NCBI GenBank assembly: GCA_007449985.2
Contig: VIIQ02000826.1
Coordinates: 108,451-172,450 of the forward strand
Source of the DNA: Desmodesmus armatus
Taxonomy: Eukaryota > Chlorophyta > Chlorophyceae > Sphaeropleales > Scenedesmaceae
Direction of reading: 5' to 3'
DNA length: 64,000 nt
Shown: positions 45,301 to 56,665 of the stretch, in pieces
Position numbering within the stretch: position 1 is the stretch's first letter
Layout: each line of letters starts with the position of its first letter
Translations under genes and position numbers: made by a program
The notes under the pieces: generated by a model
What the model was told of the DNA's origin: nothing
The model's database searches: none
Seen by the model: the letters and a program-made list of their open reading frames with translations, nothing else

Positions 45301-48300
45301 CAAGGGATGGGTCTGCAAGTGCGTGAAACCAGCTGTCGCACCGGCCTCTGCCCAGCAATCTATCTTTGCCTGCATGCTTACAATGTGCACAGCTTCTTTG
45401 ACAGAGAGCAGCAGGATGCCGCAAAGTGTGATAGATGTTGACGGTGGCTTCTCAAGCGCACCTGCCAGAAGCATCTGTGGCTGAAGTTGTGATGAGCATT
45501 CAAAGGGATGCTCTTTCTGGACATTCCCCGTTGCTGAGGTTGGCTCGCACTGCAGTTGAGCTTGTGGCATATGCTCAGGCGCGGGTGCCAGAGCATATGT
45601 GGCTGAAGCTGGCTCGCACTGCAGTTGAGCTTGTGCGGCAGACACGATCGAGCACTGCATCTCTGCACAGTCACCTAGCACTCACAAGCAACCGCTGGCT
45701 TGTGGCCTGCGCCTTTTCCTGGCTGTAGGCACCCTGTCAGCTTCTGTGATGCTCCCGATGTGTGCACTGGTAACAGCACTGCCTGCCCTGAGATCTATGA
45801 GCCAGAGAACACCCCTTGCCCCTGGTGAGTGCACTTGTCAACAATACTCTTAATGTTACATGGCTCATTACATTTTTCGGCGTTACATTTGCATCCGTTC
45901 CGGTGCGTCAACTTCCTTGTCAGGGCGAGTTGCCTGCTACCTTGCTTGATAAGAATAGCAAGGGGCGCCCTTCTGGTTTCTGCTGGGTGGGGGCCACTTT
46001 TCAGGGATGGGCATGCAGTTGCCAATCACCATGATGGCATTGATACCATGCGCGCCCTGGCATGGCCTGCCGAATGGCCACACCCTTCTCTCCAAACTCC
46101 CAACCCCCAGGCAGTGTCTCTAATCACACAAACACCGCCCGTCTCACCATGTATACGCCTCTCTTGCCATTCATCCATTGCAGGGCCAAGGACTGCGAGA
46201 GCTGTACCGATGACAGCCAGCTCAGCTACACCCGTACACACCCCATGGCTAAGGACTACAAGGGTGGCGATGACTACGGCTACAACAGCTACGGCGCTCC
46301 CTCACACCCCAACTGGCCCAATTGTGTGGGCAAGTGCGACGGTTCCGGCATGTGCGCCATCCACCCTCAGTCTGCCACATGCTGCCGGGAGGACGAGGAA
46401 GCTTACCCCTTCGAATCCGATGAGTACTATGGTTACGGCGATGAGTCATACAGTGGCGAAGATGGCTACTACAGTGGGGAGGGAGACAGCGAGTACAGCG
46501 AGATGCAGGCCATGGGCGGTAAGGACGCAGCTTCTAGGGTGAACATCGCAGCAGGGTACCGTACCTCTGCTACTGAGGGGCAGCCTGCATCCACCACCAG
46601 CCGCAAGTACAAGAACCGTCACAGCAGCAGCAACAAGAAGCGTCGCTACGGCAAGCGCAGGGCTGACAAGGAAGATAAGGTGAGCGGGCCTCCTTTGGAT
46701 GGCTTTCTCTTTGTGCCAGCAATAAACGGCTGGCATGAGGTCTTTGGGATTATAGTTTCGTGAGCAGCATGTGTGTGCAGAAAGCATGGCAAGAGTTCTC
46801 CCCCTGTCAACTCAACAATACGGACAGACAGCCAGGGCGTGTCCCTGCAGGAAGTTGGTTGGTTGGACGCTGGGTAGTGCGGCAAGTGCTCACAAGTTTG
46901 CTACAGTTGTGTTGTTGCATGAAGTACAACTTCAGGGCCGTATCCCAACAAATGGTGTGTATATGTGTGATGTGCTGCAGGATCACAAGGACGACAAGGA
47001 GGGTGATGGGAAGAAGGCGGATGCAAAGTCGCCCTGGATCCACGGCAAGGAGGACAAGGAGGGCGACTCCTACAAGAAGTACAAGCACACCAAGTACGGC
47101 GGCAAGTATGGCAAGGACAGCAAAGAGGACAAGGACAAGGAGCAGTACACCAAGTACATCATGGGGGAGGAGAAGAAGACCAGCAAGCCTGAGGAGGTGA
47201 GTCCTGGGAAAACATGGCGCGCTTGTTCAATTTTCTTGCATGTATGATGGTTTTGGGTGGTGTAATGGCTGCAATGCGTGGTTTGAGCTGCTGCCTGCTG
47301 CAAAGACACGCTTGAACGCTGTGGGTGTGAATCCGAGGGTTCAAACTGCTCAGGCAGAAGGCCAGCTGTGATGTGTGGAATGGAAGTGTGCTTTGTGTGT
47401 GTGTTCCTCTCATCACATATGTGTGTACGTACGTATGCTGCAGGAGAAGAAGGTTCAAAGTGCATGGGCAGAAGGCTCGCTGACATGTATTGCATGTCAG
47501 TATGTGTAACATGTATGATGTCATCTGACTGTGTTTTTGTGTACGTACGTATGATGGATGATACAGGAGAAGAAGACAATCGAGGCAGAGAAGCCTGAGG
47601 CTGAGGACAAGTATGCTGACAAGCACTACAAGTACAGGTGGGCACCTGGGGAGTGAGCGGGGCCGCAAGTGTCATTGCCTTAGCCCTCGAGCATGCATGT
47701 GATGAGCTGCCATCAAACGGGCGTGAAGCCAATGGGGGAGATTCTATGGCGTTACAGTACAAGGGGGTGTACTGACGTCTTTCTTCTTTTTTGAATACAG
47801 CACCAAGCACGAGGAGGAGGAGAAGCACGAGGCAGAGGAGAAGAAGAAGGAGGAGCAGCACAAGGCCAAGGAGGTTGAGGAGGAGAAGGAGAAGGAGCAG
47901 TGGTTCAGGTAGGGTTTTGGGGTTAGGTTTAGGGTCAGGATCCAGTGACGTTAGATGTGGGGTTGGGGGTTAGGGTCACAAGGCCAAGGAGGTTCAGGAA
48001 GAGGAGAAGGAGCAGTACTTCAGGTAGGTTTTTGGGGTTTGTTTTGGGGTTGGGGTTTAGGGTCAGGATCCCGTGGCGTGGCTGTTTCTTTACCCATGCT
48101 ATGGTCAAGGTGAGGGCATGATGCTTGCGCTCTCTGTCTCTTCCCACCTCCCACAGTGTGTTTGTCGACATATGATTTGCATGCGGCAGTTGCATGTCAT
48201 GATGACCAATTAATGTGGCTGGCATTCATGAGACGTGAGGCACTCTACACCGCTAGCATAACATACATTGACAGAGAGGGTGCACTTGAATCACAACCAG

Positions 48301-49112
48301 GACAATCAAACACTGACAGCCGAGCAACGTTGGCCCAAGGACGGTCCCAACCCTCCTTGTATGTGCTGGTATGTGTTTATGCACTCCACAGGTACAAGGA
48401 GCAGAGGGAGCAGGAGGAGCAGGAGGCCAAGGCCACCAAGCCCGAGCCAAAGAAGGAGGCCGAGGCCACCAAGCCAGAGCCCAAGAAGGAGGCCGAGGAT
48501 GTCAGCAAGCCCCGCAGGCGCTCCGACAAGACCAAGACAGAAACCCCCAAGCAGTACGAGAAGTACGAGGAGAAGGAGGACACCTACTTTGGTGGCAAGA
48601 AGGAGCAGGACGCACCAGCAAACGAGGAGGAGGAGTACTTCGGCGGGAAGAACCTCCACCCCGGTCATGGCCCAGAGGAGGAGGAGGATTACAAGTACGG
48701 CCGCCCTGGCTATGGTCCCAGGGACGGTCCCGACGGCTACCCCAGGGATGGTCCTGAGGGCTACCACGGCAGGGACGGTCCTGAGGGCTACTACGGCAGG
48801 GAGGGTCCAGCATACGGCAGGGACGGACCCGAGGGCTACGGCAAGGAGGGCCCTGATGGCTATGACTTTGTGCGGCCTGGGTACAAGGGCCGTGAGTATG
48901 AGGGCAAGGGGCCTGGCTACGGCCCTGGCTACGGCAAGGATGGCCCAGGAGGTTACGGCAAGTACAAGGGCGAGGGCCCTGGCTATGGCTATGGCAAGGA
49001 TGGCCCAGACTCTGGGTATGGCAAGTACGATGGAAAGTACGACTTCTATGGCAAGGAGGAGGGCTATGGTGAGGAGGAGGCAATGCCCCTCAGCTGCTGG
49101 GCAGCTGTCTAA
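42397..49112 (+). CDS. Secreted matrix-like protein with disintegrin-like Cys motifs and charged/Tyr-Gly-rich tail
   Basis: Eleven exons close in phase: 42397-42493, 42715-42951, 44001-44389, 44703-44764, 45223-45318, 45729-45824, 46184-46679, 46981-47196, 47567-47637, 47801-47908 and 48392-49112, for about 862 aa. A signal peptide (LPCLAVLLAAVLLHGAAA) is followed by an acidic Tyr/Ser/Gly-rich part. Exon 3 holds a compact domain of about 120 residues (STCAITVYGKEFAYEG... VARWKIS) that I do not recognise. Exons 4-6 read like the ADAM/snake disintegrin pattern: CSSGDCCIDGQY, GPCDKEEYCTGESSTCP and CDAPDVCTGNSTACP. No HExxH protease motif is present. Exon 7 adds Cys motifs and YGYGDESYSGEDGYYSGEG; exons 8-11 are Lys/Glu-rich and then DGPEGY/GYGKDGP repeats. 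Tyr-rich tails suit oxidative cross-linking in an extracellular matrix (inference). Two extra exons (43462-43487, 43555-43696) would also keep phase. Confidence 0.82.
47330..47580 (+). repeat. Tandem duplication of intron end and exon start before exon 9
   Basis: Two copies of roughly 110-120 bp share GTTCAAA.TGC, a CAGAAGG segment, a GTGTACGTACGTATG segment and CAGGAGAAGAAG. The upstream copy ends at about 47456 and the downstream copy leads into the real exon at 47567. The first copy therefore carries a decoy acceptor and exon start. Confidence 0.65.
47865..48072 (+). repeat. Tandem duplication of exon 10 end with intron start
   Basis: CACAAGGCCAAGGAGGTT, a Glu/Lys-coding stretch, a TTCAGGTAGG donor and an intronic TTTAGGGTCAGGATCC segment occur twice, at about 47859-47942 and 47977-48070. 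The second copy has a donor but no acceptor in the needed phase, so it is probably not an exon. Confidence 0.7.
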
Positions 49113-51006
49113 GAGCTTGGCGAGCAGCTGTCTCGGAGCTTCTCTAAGAAGCAACGTGACACTGCAGGCTGGGGCACCAGGTGTGCAGCATAGTCCCTGG
49201 ATGGTTCCTTAGTCAAGGCAGTGCATGGGGTGTTGATGTGCGTATCTGTGTGGCTGTGAGTGCAAGGTAGGCTGCAGTAGTGATGGTAGAGCACCAGCCA
49301 CTGGTGCCGATTAGAACACTGTGAGGCATGCTGTTGTGGCGTGGGCATGTCGCAGCAGTTGCATGTGCTAGCAGCGCTGGGTGCACACGGTGTCGGTCTA
49401 CTGGCCTACTTATGTGCACACCAAACCAAGTGGTGTGTGTGTGTGTGGTGGCTGGGACCGCGCAGCAGCTGTTGCATCATGCAGGCGTTGTCAGTGCAGG
49501 TGGTGTGCTTTTGATGCGCTCCTGTGCTCGCATGCTCAGAACGTTCTGAGCAAGTTAACTTGGAGGCTGTGGTGGTTGTCAAGTTGCTGTGTGAGCCATG
49601 TGTGCAGGGTTGCTGTTGTGAGGGTCTGCTCAGCTCACGGGTCATGTGCCTGCTGAAGCTGCTGTAGTGCCATTTATTCCTGGGTGCTTAGAGGGTCAGT
49701 GAGCTGTAGGGTGTGGCTGACTGGCCGGGGCCAGTGTGGTGTGCTGTGCAGGGCAGAGATGTGCCTTTCTTTTGCTGTTGTGCTGTCGTATCATGTCTGT
49801 GTTGAGGCAACAACTAACAAATGTTTACTGGACTGGGAGATGATCGCGACGGATGACTATTAATTGGGGTGTCCTTGCAACTGAGCAGCAGCTTGAATAA
49901 GTGCCTTGATGAATGTGCCTCGACGAACGCATGCCAGTAACGCACTGTTCCTTCATCATTGACCAACCACACAGAGGTGGCATGAAGAACCTGAGCTCAA
50001 AACATGGCCCCATCAAACAACATGGTTCCTACTGTTGTCTGGTATGATTAGTGGTCATCGAATATCATGTGTCCTCAGGCATACACACACAACCACCGCA
50101 CAATTGCACATGCTATGCCTGCAGAACAACCCAATGAAAACACACTCACTTACTACTTCTATCACTTACTACTTCTTTTCGTTGACAGACACGGCAGCTT
50201 CAGCCTCTGCGATCTTATTACAACCCAATGAAAACACAGGCTGGCAATTACTGTGTGATTGTGCAAACAACATACAAGGCTTGAAACACACGTATGCGAC
50301 GCAGGACAGCCATGAGGCCAGAGTATGGTATGGGGTGCTGTTGATGACATGACGTTGGTGCCTGCAACAGCCAGCGCCAGGGCTGCCAGACTCTGGAGTG
50401 CCAGCAGGTCGATGTAAGTAGTGCATGGCAAGTGCTGCAGAATCATGATTGCCTCCGTTGTTGACTGTCAAGATATCGAAAGCTCAACACAGCCAAACGC
50501 TAGCGAAATCAGCTGAGACTTACCGTATGTTGCAGCAGCAGCACAGCTTGCGCCCCACCCGGCCCAAACCCTGGGGATGCATGTGTAGAAACCGGCTGGC
50601 TTGAGACAGCAACACATGTACACCGTGCAAGGAACATGAGGCGGTGCATGGTAACTCTGTTATGTTTGTGGACGGATTGCTAGCAAACAGCATGGCGGCA
50701 CAACACCTAGCCTAGTAGGCCTGCCACTCTGTGAGAGCAGGCCTCAGCTGGTTTGCTGGGGGGCCGACTACGCATCCAACTGATCAGGCATGGATGGGGA
50801 TAACGAATTTGTTCTTTTGGTGAAAATGTAGTGCCTTTCTGTGGCGGAGTTTTTGCCCCTTCCTGGCTCCTGGCCCACAACCCCTGCTGTACGTGCAAAA
50901 CCCGTGACCGCTTTACAGCATTGCTATTGAACAACATTGCGAGCTTGCATTGCTAAACTGCGGTTGTGTGTACGCTGATGCTGTAGTCAGCTTGATTGCG
51001 AGCAAC
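49113..51006. other. 3' region of the matrix gene and intergenic DNA
   Basis: No exon was found. TGTAA at about 50412 is a possible polyadenylation signal for the upstream gene. The string ACAACCCAATGAAAACACA occurs twice (50127 and 50221), beside a direct repeat TCACTTACTACTTCT (50147 and 50162). The ORFs here match no family. Confidence 0.4.
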
Positions 51007-54000
51007 ATGGCTGAAGGAGCTGTGCTGCTGCTGCTGTCATTGTCGCTTCTTCTGGGCGTGCATGGGTCTTTAAGAACCCTCCAGGTGTCTATTCACCCCG
51101 TGAAACCTCCCATCACACAGCCATTCGACCCCAACCTTGCTCTCAATAGTCCAGACCTGCCTTCCACTGACACACGGGTGGTGAAGAAAACTGCAGGCTG
51201 TGAACAGCCAGAGCAGGTTTGTGTAGTGGTAGCAGTTGTGTCACTATCATGCTGCACTGTTGTGTGGCCCAGACACACCGGGTCGTGACTGCCAGCAACT
51301 CTGTCTCGCCACCCTGTCTCCAGCCTGTCTCGCCACCCTGTCAATCTGCTGATGTTACCAAGATTGCTCAGATGCCACATGGCAACGACGTTATTGCTAT
51401 GATACTCATCAACAGACAGGATTTCCACTCGTATGTGTGCATGCATGCTGTTTGTGCTGTGGCACCAGGTCCATGTTACCTACTGGAGCAGTACTGCTGT
51501 GCTGGTGTCTTGGGCCTCATGCGATGCTGAACTAGGGGAGTCAGTCAACAAAGCAGCAGCAACAGACAACATCCGTAGTGTTGTCTACTACGGCAGCAGC
51601 AGAAAAAACCTGCAGCACACCGCTGAGGGTGTTGCAACCAGTTATGCCAACACGTATGAGGGCATAGGGACCTCATATGCCTCGCCCATCCTGCACCATG
51701 TGCTGCTCAAAGGTGCGAGGCCAAGCAGTCGCACAGCAGCTGCAAAGCATTTGCGCAGCGGTTGCAGTGCCAATGGTTACATACATTGGTTTTGGTGGAT
51801 GTGGTGCTGGACCCCAGCACACCAGCACACCCCTCCCCCTTGTCACAGGCATACCACCCTTGCACCCGACAAGCAGTGCATGCTGACCCCACCCAACAAG
51901 AAGCCAATCATGTGGAATTTTATAAGTTTCATCTCACGCCAGATAGCAGCAATCATTGCAGATGTGCTGCACTATTGTGCCTTGATCAGGTCCCTGCTCA
52001 GTGCCATCCGGCACACCGCACCTACTGTGGCAGTTGCAATTGGCGCCAATGCTGCTCCTTTGTTTTCCTGCACTCTGTCCCACCGCCTGCATGTACTGCC
52101 AGGCCTGCAGCCAGGTGTGACATACCACTACAAAGTGGCAGACACCAGCGGCAGCACGGATGGGGAGGCTAAGCTGGCATTAGGGCGCAAGTCTGGCACG
52201 ACCCACTCCTTCACGGTGAGCCCTGGGGATCTGGGTCCATGGTTTAGGGGAGCCCTCAACCCTACCCCCCCCCCCCCCAAAGGGCTGACCAGCAACACAG
52301 GGGCGTGGGCGCTGTTATGGGCAGCGCTGAGAGTGACAACCCTACATGCTGCCCACAACAATGCCCACGGTTCCGTGTTGCTGGTCAGCTCTTTGGCTGT
52401 CCTTCATACCTAGTGGCTGTGCATGCTGCAGCCGTTGCATGGTACATTGCTTGGCAAATTGTAAATTGTGTGGCTTCATCATGCCGAGCGCAACGCCGTC
52501 ACAGGCATTCCTGCCTGTGACACAGCTGAGCCGCAGCCAAAAAGATATAACTGCCAGTGATTGCCACGCAGAAAAAGCAAGCTTGGAGGCTTGCGGACTA
52601 ACGAGGGATGTGCTGGGCTGTGTTGTCTGCAGTTGCCAAAGCCTGGCGGCTTTCCGTTGAGGATTGGGGTCATTGGAGGTGAGAGCTGACGGTGCTTGCC
52701 GGCAATTGTGTGTCACAGCGGAGTATGCGGTGTGCAGCATCGAAATTGAGCCAAACCAGTGTGACGCACGCCCAACATGATGCTGCCTCACTCCCTCACT
52801 TGCATCAACCCCATGCTCTGTATCCTCCATTGTGTGATTCCACCCCCACCCACAGCCCATTTTGATGGTGAGCTGCACCCCCAAATCACCACCGCACCCC
52901 CTCCAAGCCTCCTGTTTTGTCATCATCCTGTCCTGCGCACTTGTACTTGTGCGGCTGCAGACCCCGGTCAAACTTACAACACCAGTGAGACACTGGCTCG
53001 CCTCACTGCCAGCGATCCGCAGCTGCTCCTGCTGCTCGGGGACTTCTCCTACGCTGACAACTGGGTCAACAGCACACAGCTGGTGCCCTGGCAGCTATGG
53101 GGCACACTCACATGTGAGCAGGCAGCGCTTCAGGTTGATCCAGCGCATATTGCTGCATGCAGTGGCAGTGCAGGCTAGTGCACTTGTGCAGGCAGGTGCA
53201 CTTTTATGCAGCAGGTAGCCCATTTGCTTTGCTAAGGTCAGGCTGCAGATATATTCCCATGGTCATCCTTCCCTCCTGGTCCTAGGCTCAAGGTAGCAGT
53301 TGCCTGCATGACTTCCAAACAGTCAAGCCTGCTGCAGGAGGATTGCGTGCCAGTCAAAACTGCAGTCCGGCACACCTACAGCATGCCTTCACTTATGCCC
53401 CAGCACACACGCACACATTTTAGACACTCGGCCCGCATGTGTTGCAAGAACAGTGTGCTGCACGAGGGGCCTTCTGGGGCCGTGAGGTGGTGCGTTAGAG
53501 CCTGCTGGCCGTGCACGTGCACTGTCATGTACTGGCTGGCAGTGAACTGCGGTATGTGTTGAATTCAGCCAGCTGCCACCAGAATCCTTCAGGGGGATGT
53601 GCAGCTGGCCTGGGCCAGGCCTGCAGTCCTCTGACCAGGAAGATAGCAACTCTGCATGACTAGAAAAATAGCAAGCTTGCAGTATGACCCTGTGTGAACC
53701 AACCATGCCCTCACTTTTGTTGTCGATGCCGCCGGTGCTGCCTGACCACAGACCAGCCAAAATGGGACACCTGGGGTCGCCTGTGGGAGCCCTTGCTGTC
53801 CCGTGTGCCCCTGATGCATACCAACGGCAACCACGAGCGCGAGCCTCTCAACGATGAGACACAGAACGCGTACAACCACCGCTACCCAACACCGCAAGTG
53901 TCCGGACATGACTACACTAAAGGTAGGTGCTCCTGCAAGATAGACAACAGGTGCACTATCCCACTGGGCATGCCAGTGGTATCACTACTTGAAGTAGCAC

Positions 54001-56580
54001 ATCATATGTCGGACGCATGCAAGGCGGTTTGGCACGTGTTGCCTTTACGGTTTAGGGTTCGCTCCCAGCTACAGCGCAAGAGATTGGGCGCATTCAAGCA
54101 TTCAGGGGTCTGAGCGGCGTGTTACGCGGCACCTGTTTGAATTGTTGGTGACGTTGGCAGCGCTCAAGAGATAAGTGTCCTAGGCAGGCGGTCATGGGCA
54201 GTTGGTGTTCACACGGCACGTATATGTACGATTGCTCACCTGCTTTCTGTTTACAGGCCCCATGCGCTTTGACGCTGCATCACCAGCGCAGCCCTTCACC
54301 AACCTGTACTACACTGTTGAGCTGCCTGGCGTGTACAAGTACATTGCGCTCACCAGCTATGCGCCCGGCCAGACCTTCAGTGCTGATGAGGAGCAGTACA
54401 CCTGGCTGGAGAAGGAGCTGCAGCAGGTGTGGTGTGTGTTTGGGGGGGGGGGTGTTAGCACAGGAATTACTTTTGTAGCTAGCATACTCTGAACATGCAA
54501 GTCACATGCAAGCAGTTAATGAGGCACACCGACCTAGTGCGACTAGGACAGCAAACCGGGGAGTGCATTGACGGCAGGTGGAGCAAGTAGACAGCGTTGC
54601 CCTGGTGTGTGTCGACAGAGGGAGTACTTGGATACATGCAAGCTCACTAAGACTGTCCTACTAGATAGGCCAGCAACAGTGACGTAATCCCTCAGTACCA
54701 AGCAGTGCGTCGGGGTGTGTGTGTGGGGGGGGGGGTGTTGGGCACGAAGATGGGACTGGGGTGCGATTGTGTCTGGTTGGGGGATGGGGGCACAAGTTCT
54801 AGGTTGGTAACCAGCTTCTTCAGAAAAGACCTGTAGCCTTTGTACGTAGCGGTCGCCGTCCAGGCTGCCTGCAGCAATGCAGTGTGCTGTTCTGTGCTGA
54901 CACCCACCTTTCCCCCTTGAAAAGCCACCTTCGACTTGGGTTAGCTGGTGTTCAACTTGCATGCCGGTGCCCCGGCCGTCATGGCATGACGTGTTTTGAA
55001 TGGCCTGCTTTTGAATGAGTATGGCTGATGCAGCAGAGACTGGGACAACAGCAGTTTATTAATAGGGACAGCGACAGTGTCCCTGCAAGCATTCTTGCTA
55101 CAGGCTGGTCACTTTTGACAATGGCGTGCCGGCCATGACTCACTTTCACTGGTCACTTTGACTCCACGCATGCATGCAGGTTGACCGGCGCAAGACCCCC
55201 TGGGTGCTTGTGGCCGTGCATGCTCCGTTCTACCATACATACCAAGGGCATTTCAAGGAGGTTGAGTGCATGAGGCAGGCATACGAGCCTCTGTTTGTGA
55301 AGTACCAAGTTGACCTGGTGATGTCGGGACACGTCCACTCCTATGAACGGACCAAGCCACTCGTTAACTACCAGGTAGGTTTCAGGAACGGATGCAGAAA
55401 GGTGCAGGCGGTGCAAGAATTGGATGATGAGTGCTTGGGAAAAGATTTGGGTTGGTTACCCATGTCCATGCCTACAACGTCAGGATGATTTCGCAGCGCT
55501 TACGCAGCGCAGCGCTGCGCTGCGTAAGCGCTTGTGCCTCACCCTGTCATGTGTCAAGAAGCACATCATGTGTGTGCACCTGTTTGACGTCTCCCTACAT
55601 GTTGATATCATCCTGCCTGCGTTCCGTGCAGGTAAACGAGGACGGCCCGATGTACCTCACCGTTGGCGACGGCGGCAACATTGAAGGCATTTACAAGGAC
55701 TACATTGACGACACTGCCCTCGACTTCTGCTTCACCCCTGAGCGACACAGCGCCCAGATCTTCCCTCCCTCCTACCAGCCTCAGGTGTGTTGACAAATTT
55801 ACTGATAAGGGGTTATAGGCCGAAGAGCGTCATACATCTGATGCAATCAAAGCATGGGTGCGAAGCAGCATGACCATACCTTGCACAGCTTACCACCGCC
55901 GAGGCAGCCAACCCACCCCAGCTACTGCCTATGGTACCAGTATTGTACTGCCAGCAGCGCAGGGTCAGGCAGGGGGTGCAAAGTACCGTGGTAACAAGTT
56001 ACCACTTGAGGCATACCACGACATCACCTGCAGCACTAGGTGTGTTAGTGTGCCAGTTGCGTGCCGTGCGCGGTGTCCTCCTATGCAGCTGTGCATGCAG
56101 TTTGTCGAGTCTGATTAGCTGAGCATGGTCTGTCTGCGTCTGGCGCACAAACTGCGCAAACGTAGTGACGTTGAAAACAGCTAGCAGAGCACCTAAAAAC
56201 CAGCTGAAAACCAGCTGATGTTCCTAGTTGTTGTTGCGCTGAGCATGGTCTGAGTACATCTAGCGCGCGAAATGAATAGCACGTGAAACACCACTGAAAT
56301 CACTGTACTGTCGCCTGGTGCTACAGGTGTGCTTCAGCTGGCAGGACGGGGAGTTCTGCCCGCAGCAGCAGCCGGACTGGAGCGCGTATCGCGAGCCCAG
56401 CTTTGGGTTTGGTACACTGGAGCTGTTGAGCCCCACAACCGCAAAGTGGACGTGGCGGAAAACCAGTGGCCAAAATGGGAGGTTGCAGATGAGGTGATGA
56501 TCTTCCGAGGAGGCAACCAGAAGGTGTCGGCTGAGCAGGGGGTTGGTGCCGGTGCTGGCAAGGCTGTTCCTGCAACCTGA
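51007..56580 (+). CDS. PAP: Purple acid phosphatase (secreted metallophosphoesterase)
   Basis: Ten exons: 51007-51216, 51469-51712, 52103-52215, 52633-52678, 52961-53113, 53752-53922, 54257-54426, 55180-55374, 55632-55784 and 56327-56580, about 569 aa. A signal peptide (VLLLLSLSLLLGVHG) precedes a fibronectin-like N-terminal domain (PEQVHVTYWSSTAVLVSWAS, ILHHVLLKGLQPGVTYHYKV). All metal-ligand motifs of the family are present in order: IGVIGDPGQT, LLLGDFSYADN, TNGNHERE, VAVHAPFYH and MSGHVHSYER. The protein would hydrolyse phosphate monoesters at low pH using a binuclear metal centre, in the secretory pathway or outside the cell. In the last exon the frame breaks at about 56476-56480. The family C-terminus (ADEVMIF) lies one frame away from the preceding WTWRKTSG, as if one G were missing from a G run. 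Read literally, translation stops at 56495-56497, about 28 residues early. Confidence 0.95.
54605..54740 (-). repeat. Dispersed intronic repeat, copy 1 (inverted)
   Basis: The reverse complement of this intron segment of the phosphatase gene matches 62755-62860 over about 95 bases at roughly 90% identity, including CCTATCTAGTAGGACAGTC and TTAGTGAGCTTGCATGTA. In both places a C-rich or CA-rich tract lies on the 5' side of the repeat strand. Confidence 0.85.
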
Positions 56581-56665
56581 AGGTCTGGTAAGGTTGTACC
56601 TGCAACCAGAAGGTGTCAGCTGAGCAGGGGGTTGGTGCCGGTGCTGGTAAGGCTGTACCTGCGTC
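56515..56665 (+). repeat. Short tandem duplication at the phosphatase 3' end
   Basis: GAAGGTGTC.GCTGAGCAGGGGGTTGGTGCCGGTGCTGG is present twice, about 85 bp apart, spanning the presumed stop codon region. The second copy lies in the 3' UTR. A related GGTGTTGGTAAGGCTGTACCTGCG fragment recurs at 56838-56861. Confidence 0.8.

Noticed and set aside
47977..48026. Second copy of the Lys/Glu exon end as a true exon
   Set aside because: It has a donor, but no AG acceptor gives the required phase; treated as a duplicated relic.
48268..49212. 314-codon plus-strand ORF and a 282-codon minus-strand ORF overlapping the last matrix-gene exon
   Set aside because: Shadow frames of the repetitive Lys/Glu and Gly/Tyr coding sequence; only one frame carries on from the upstream exon in phase.
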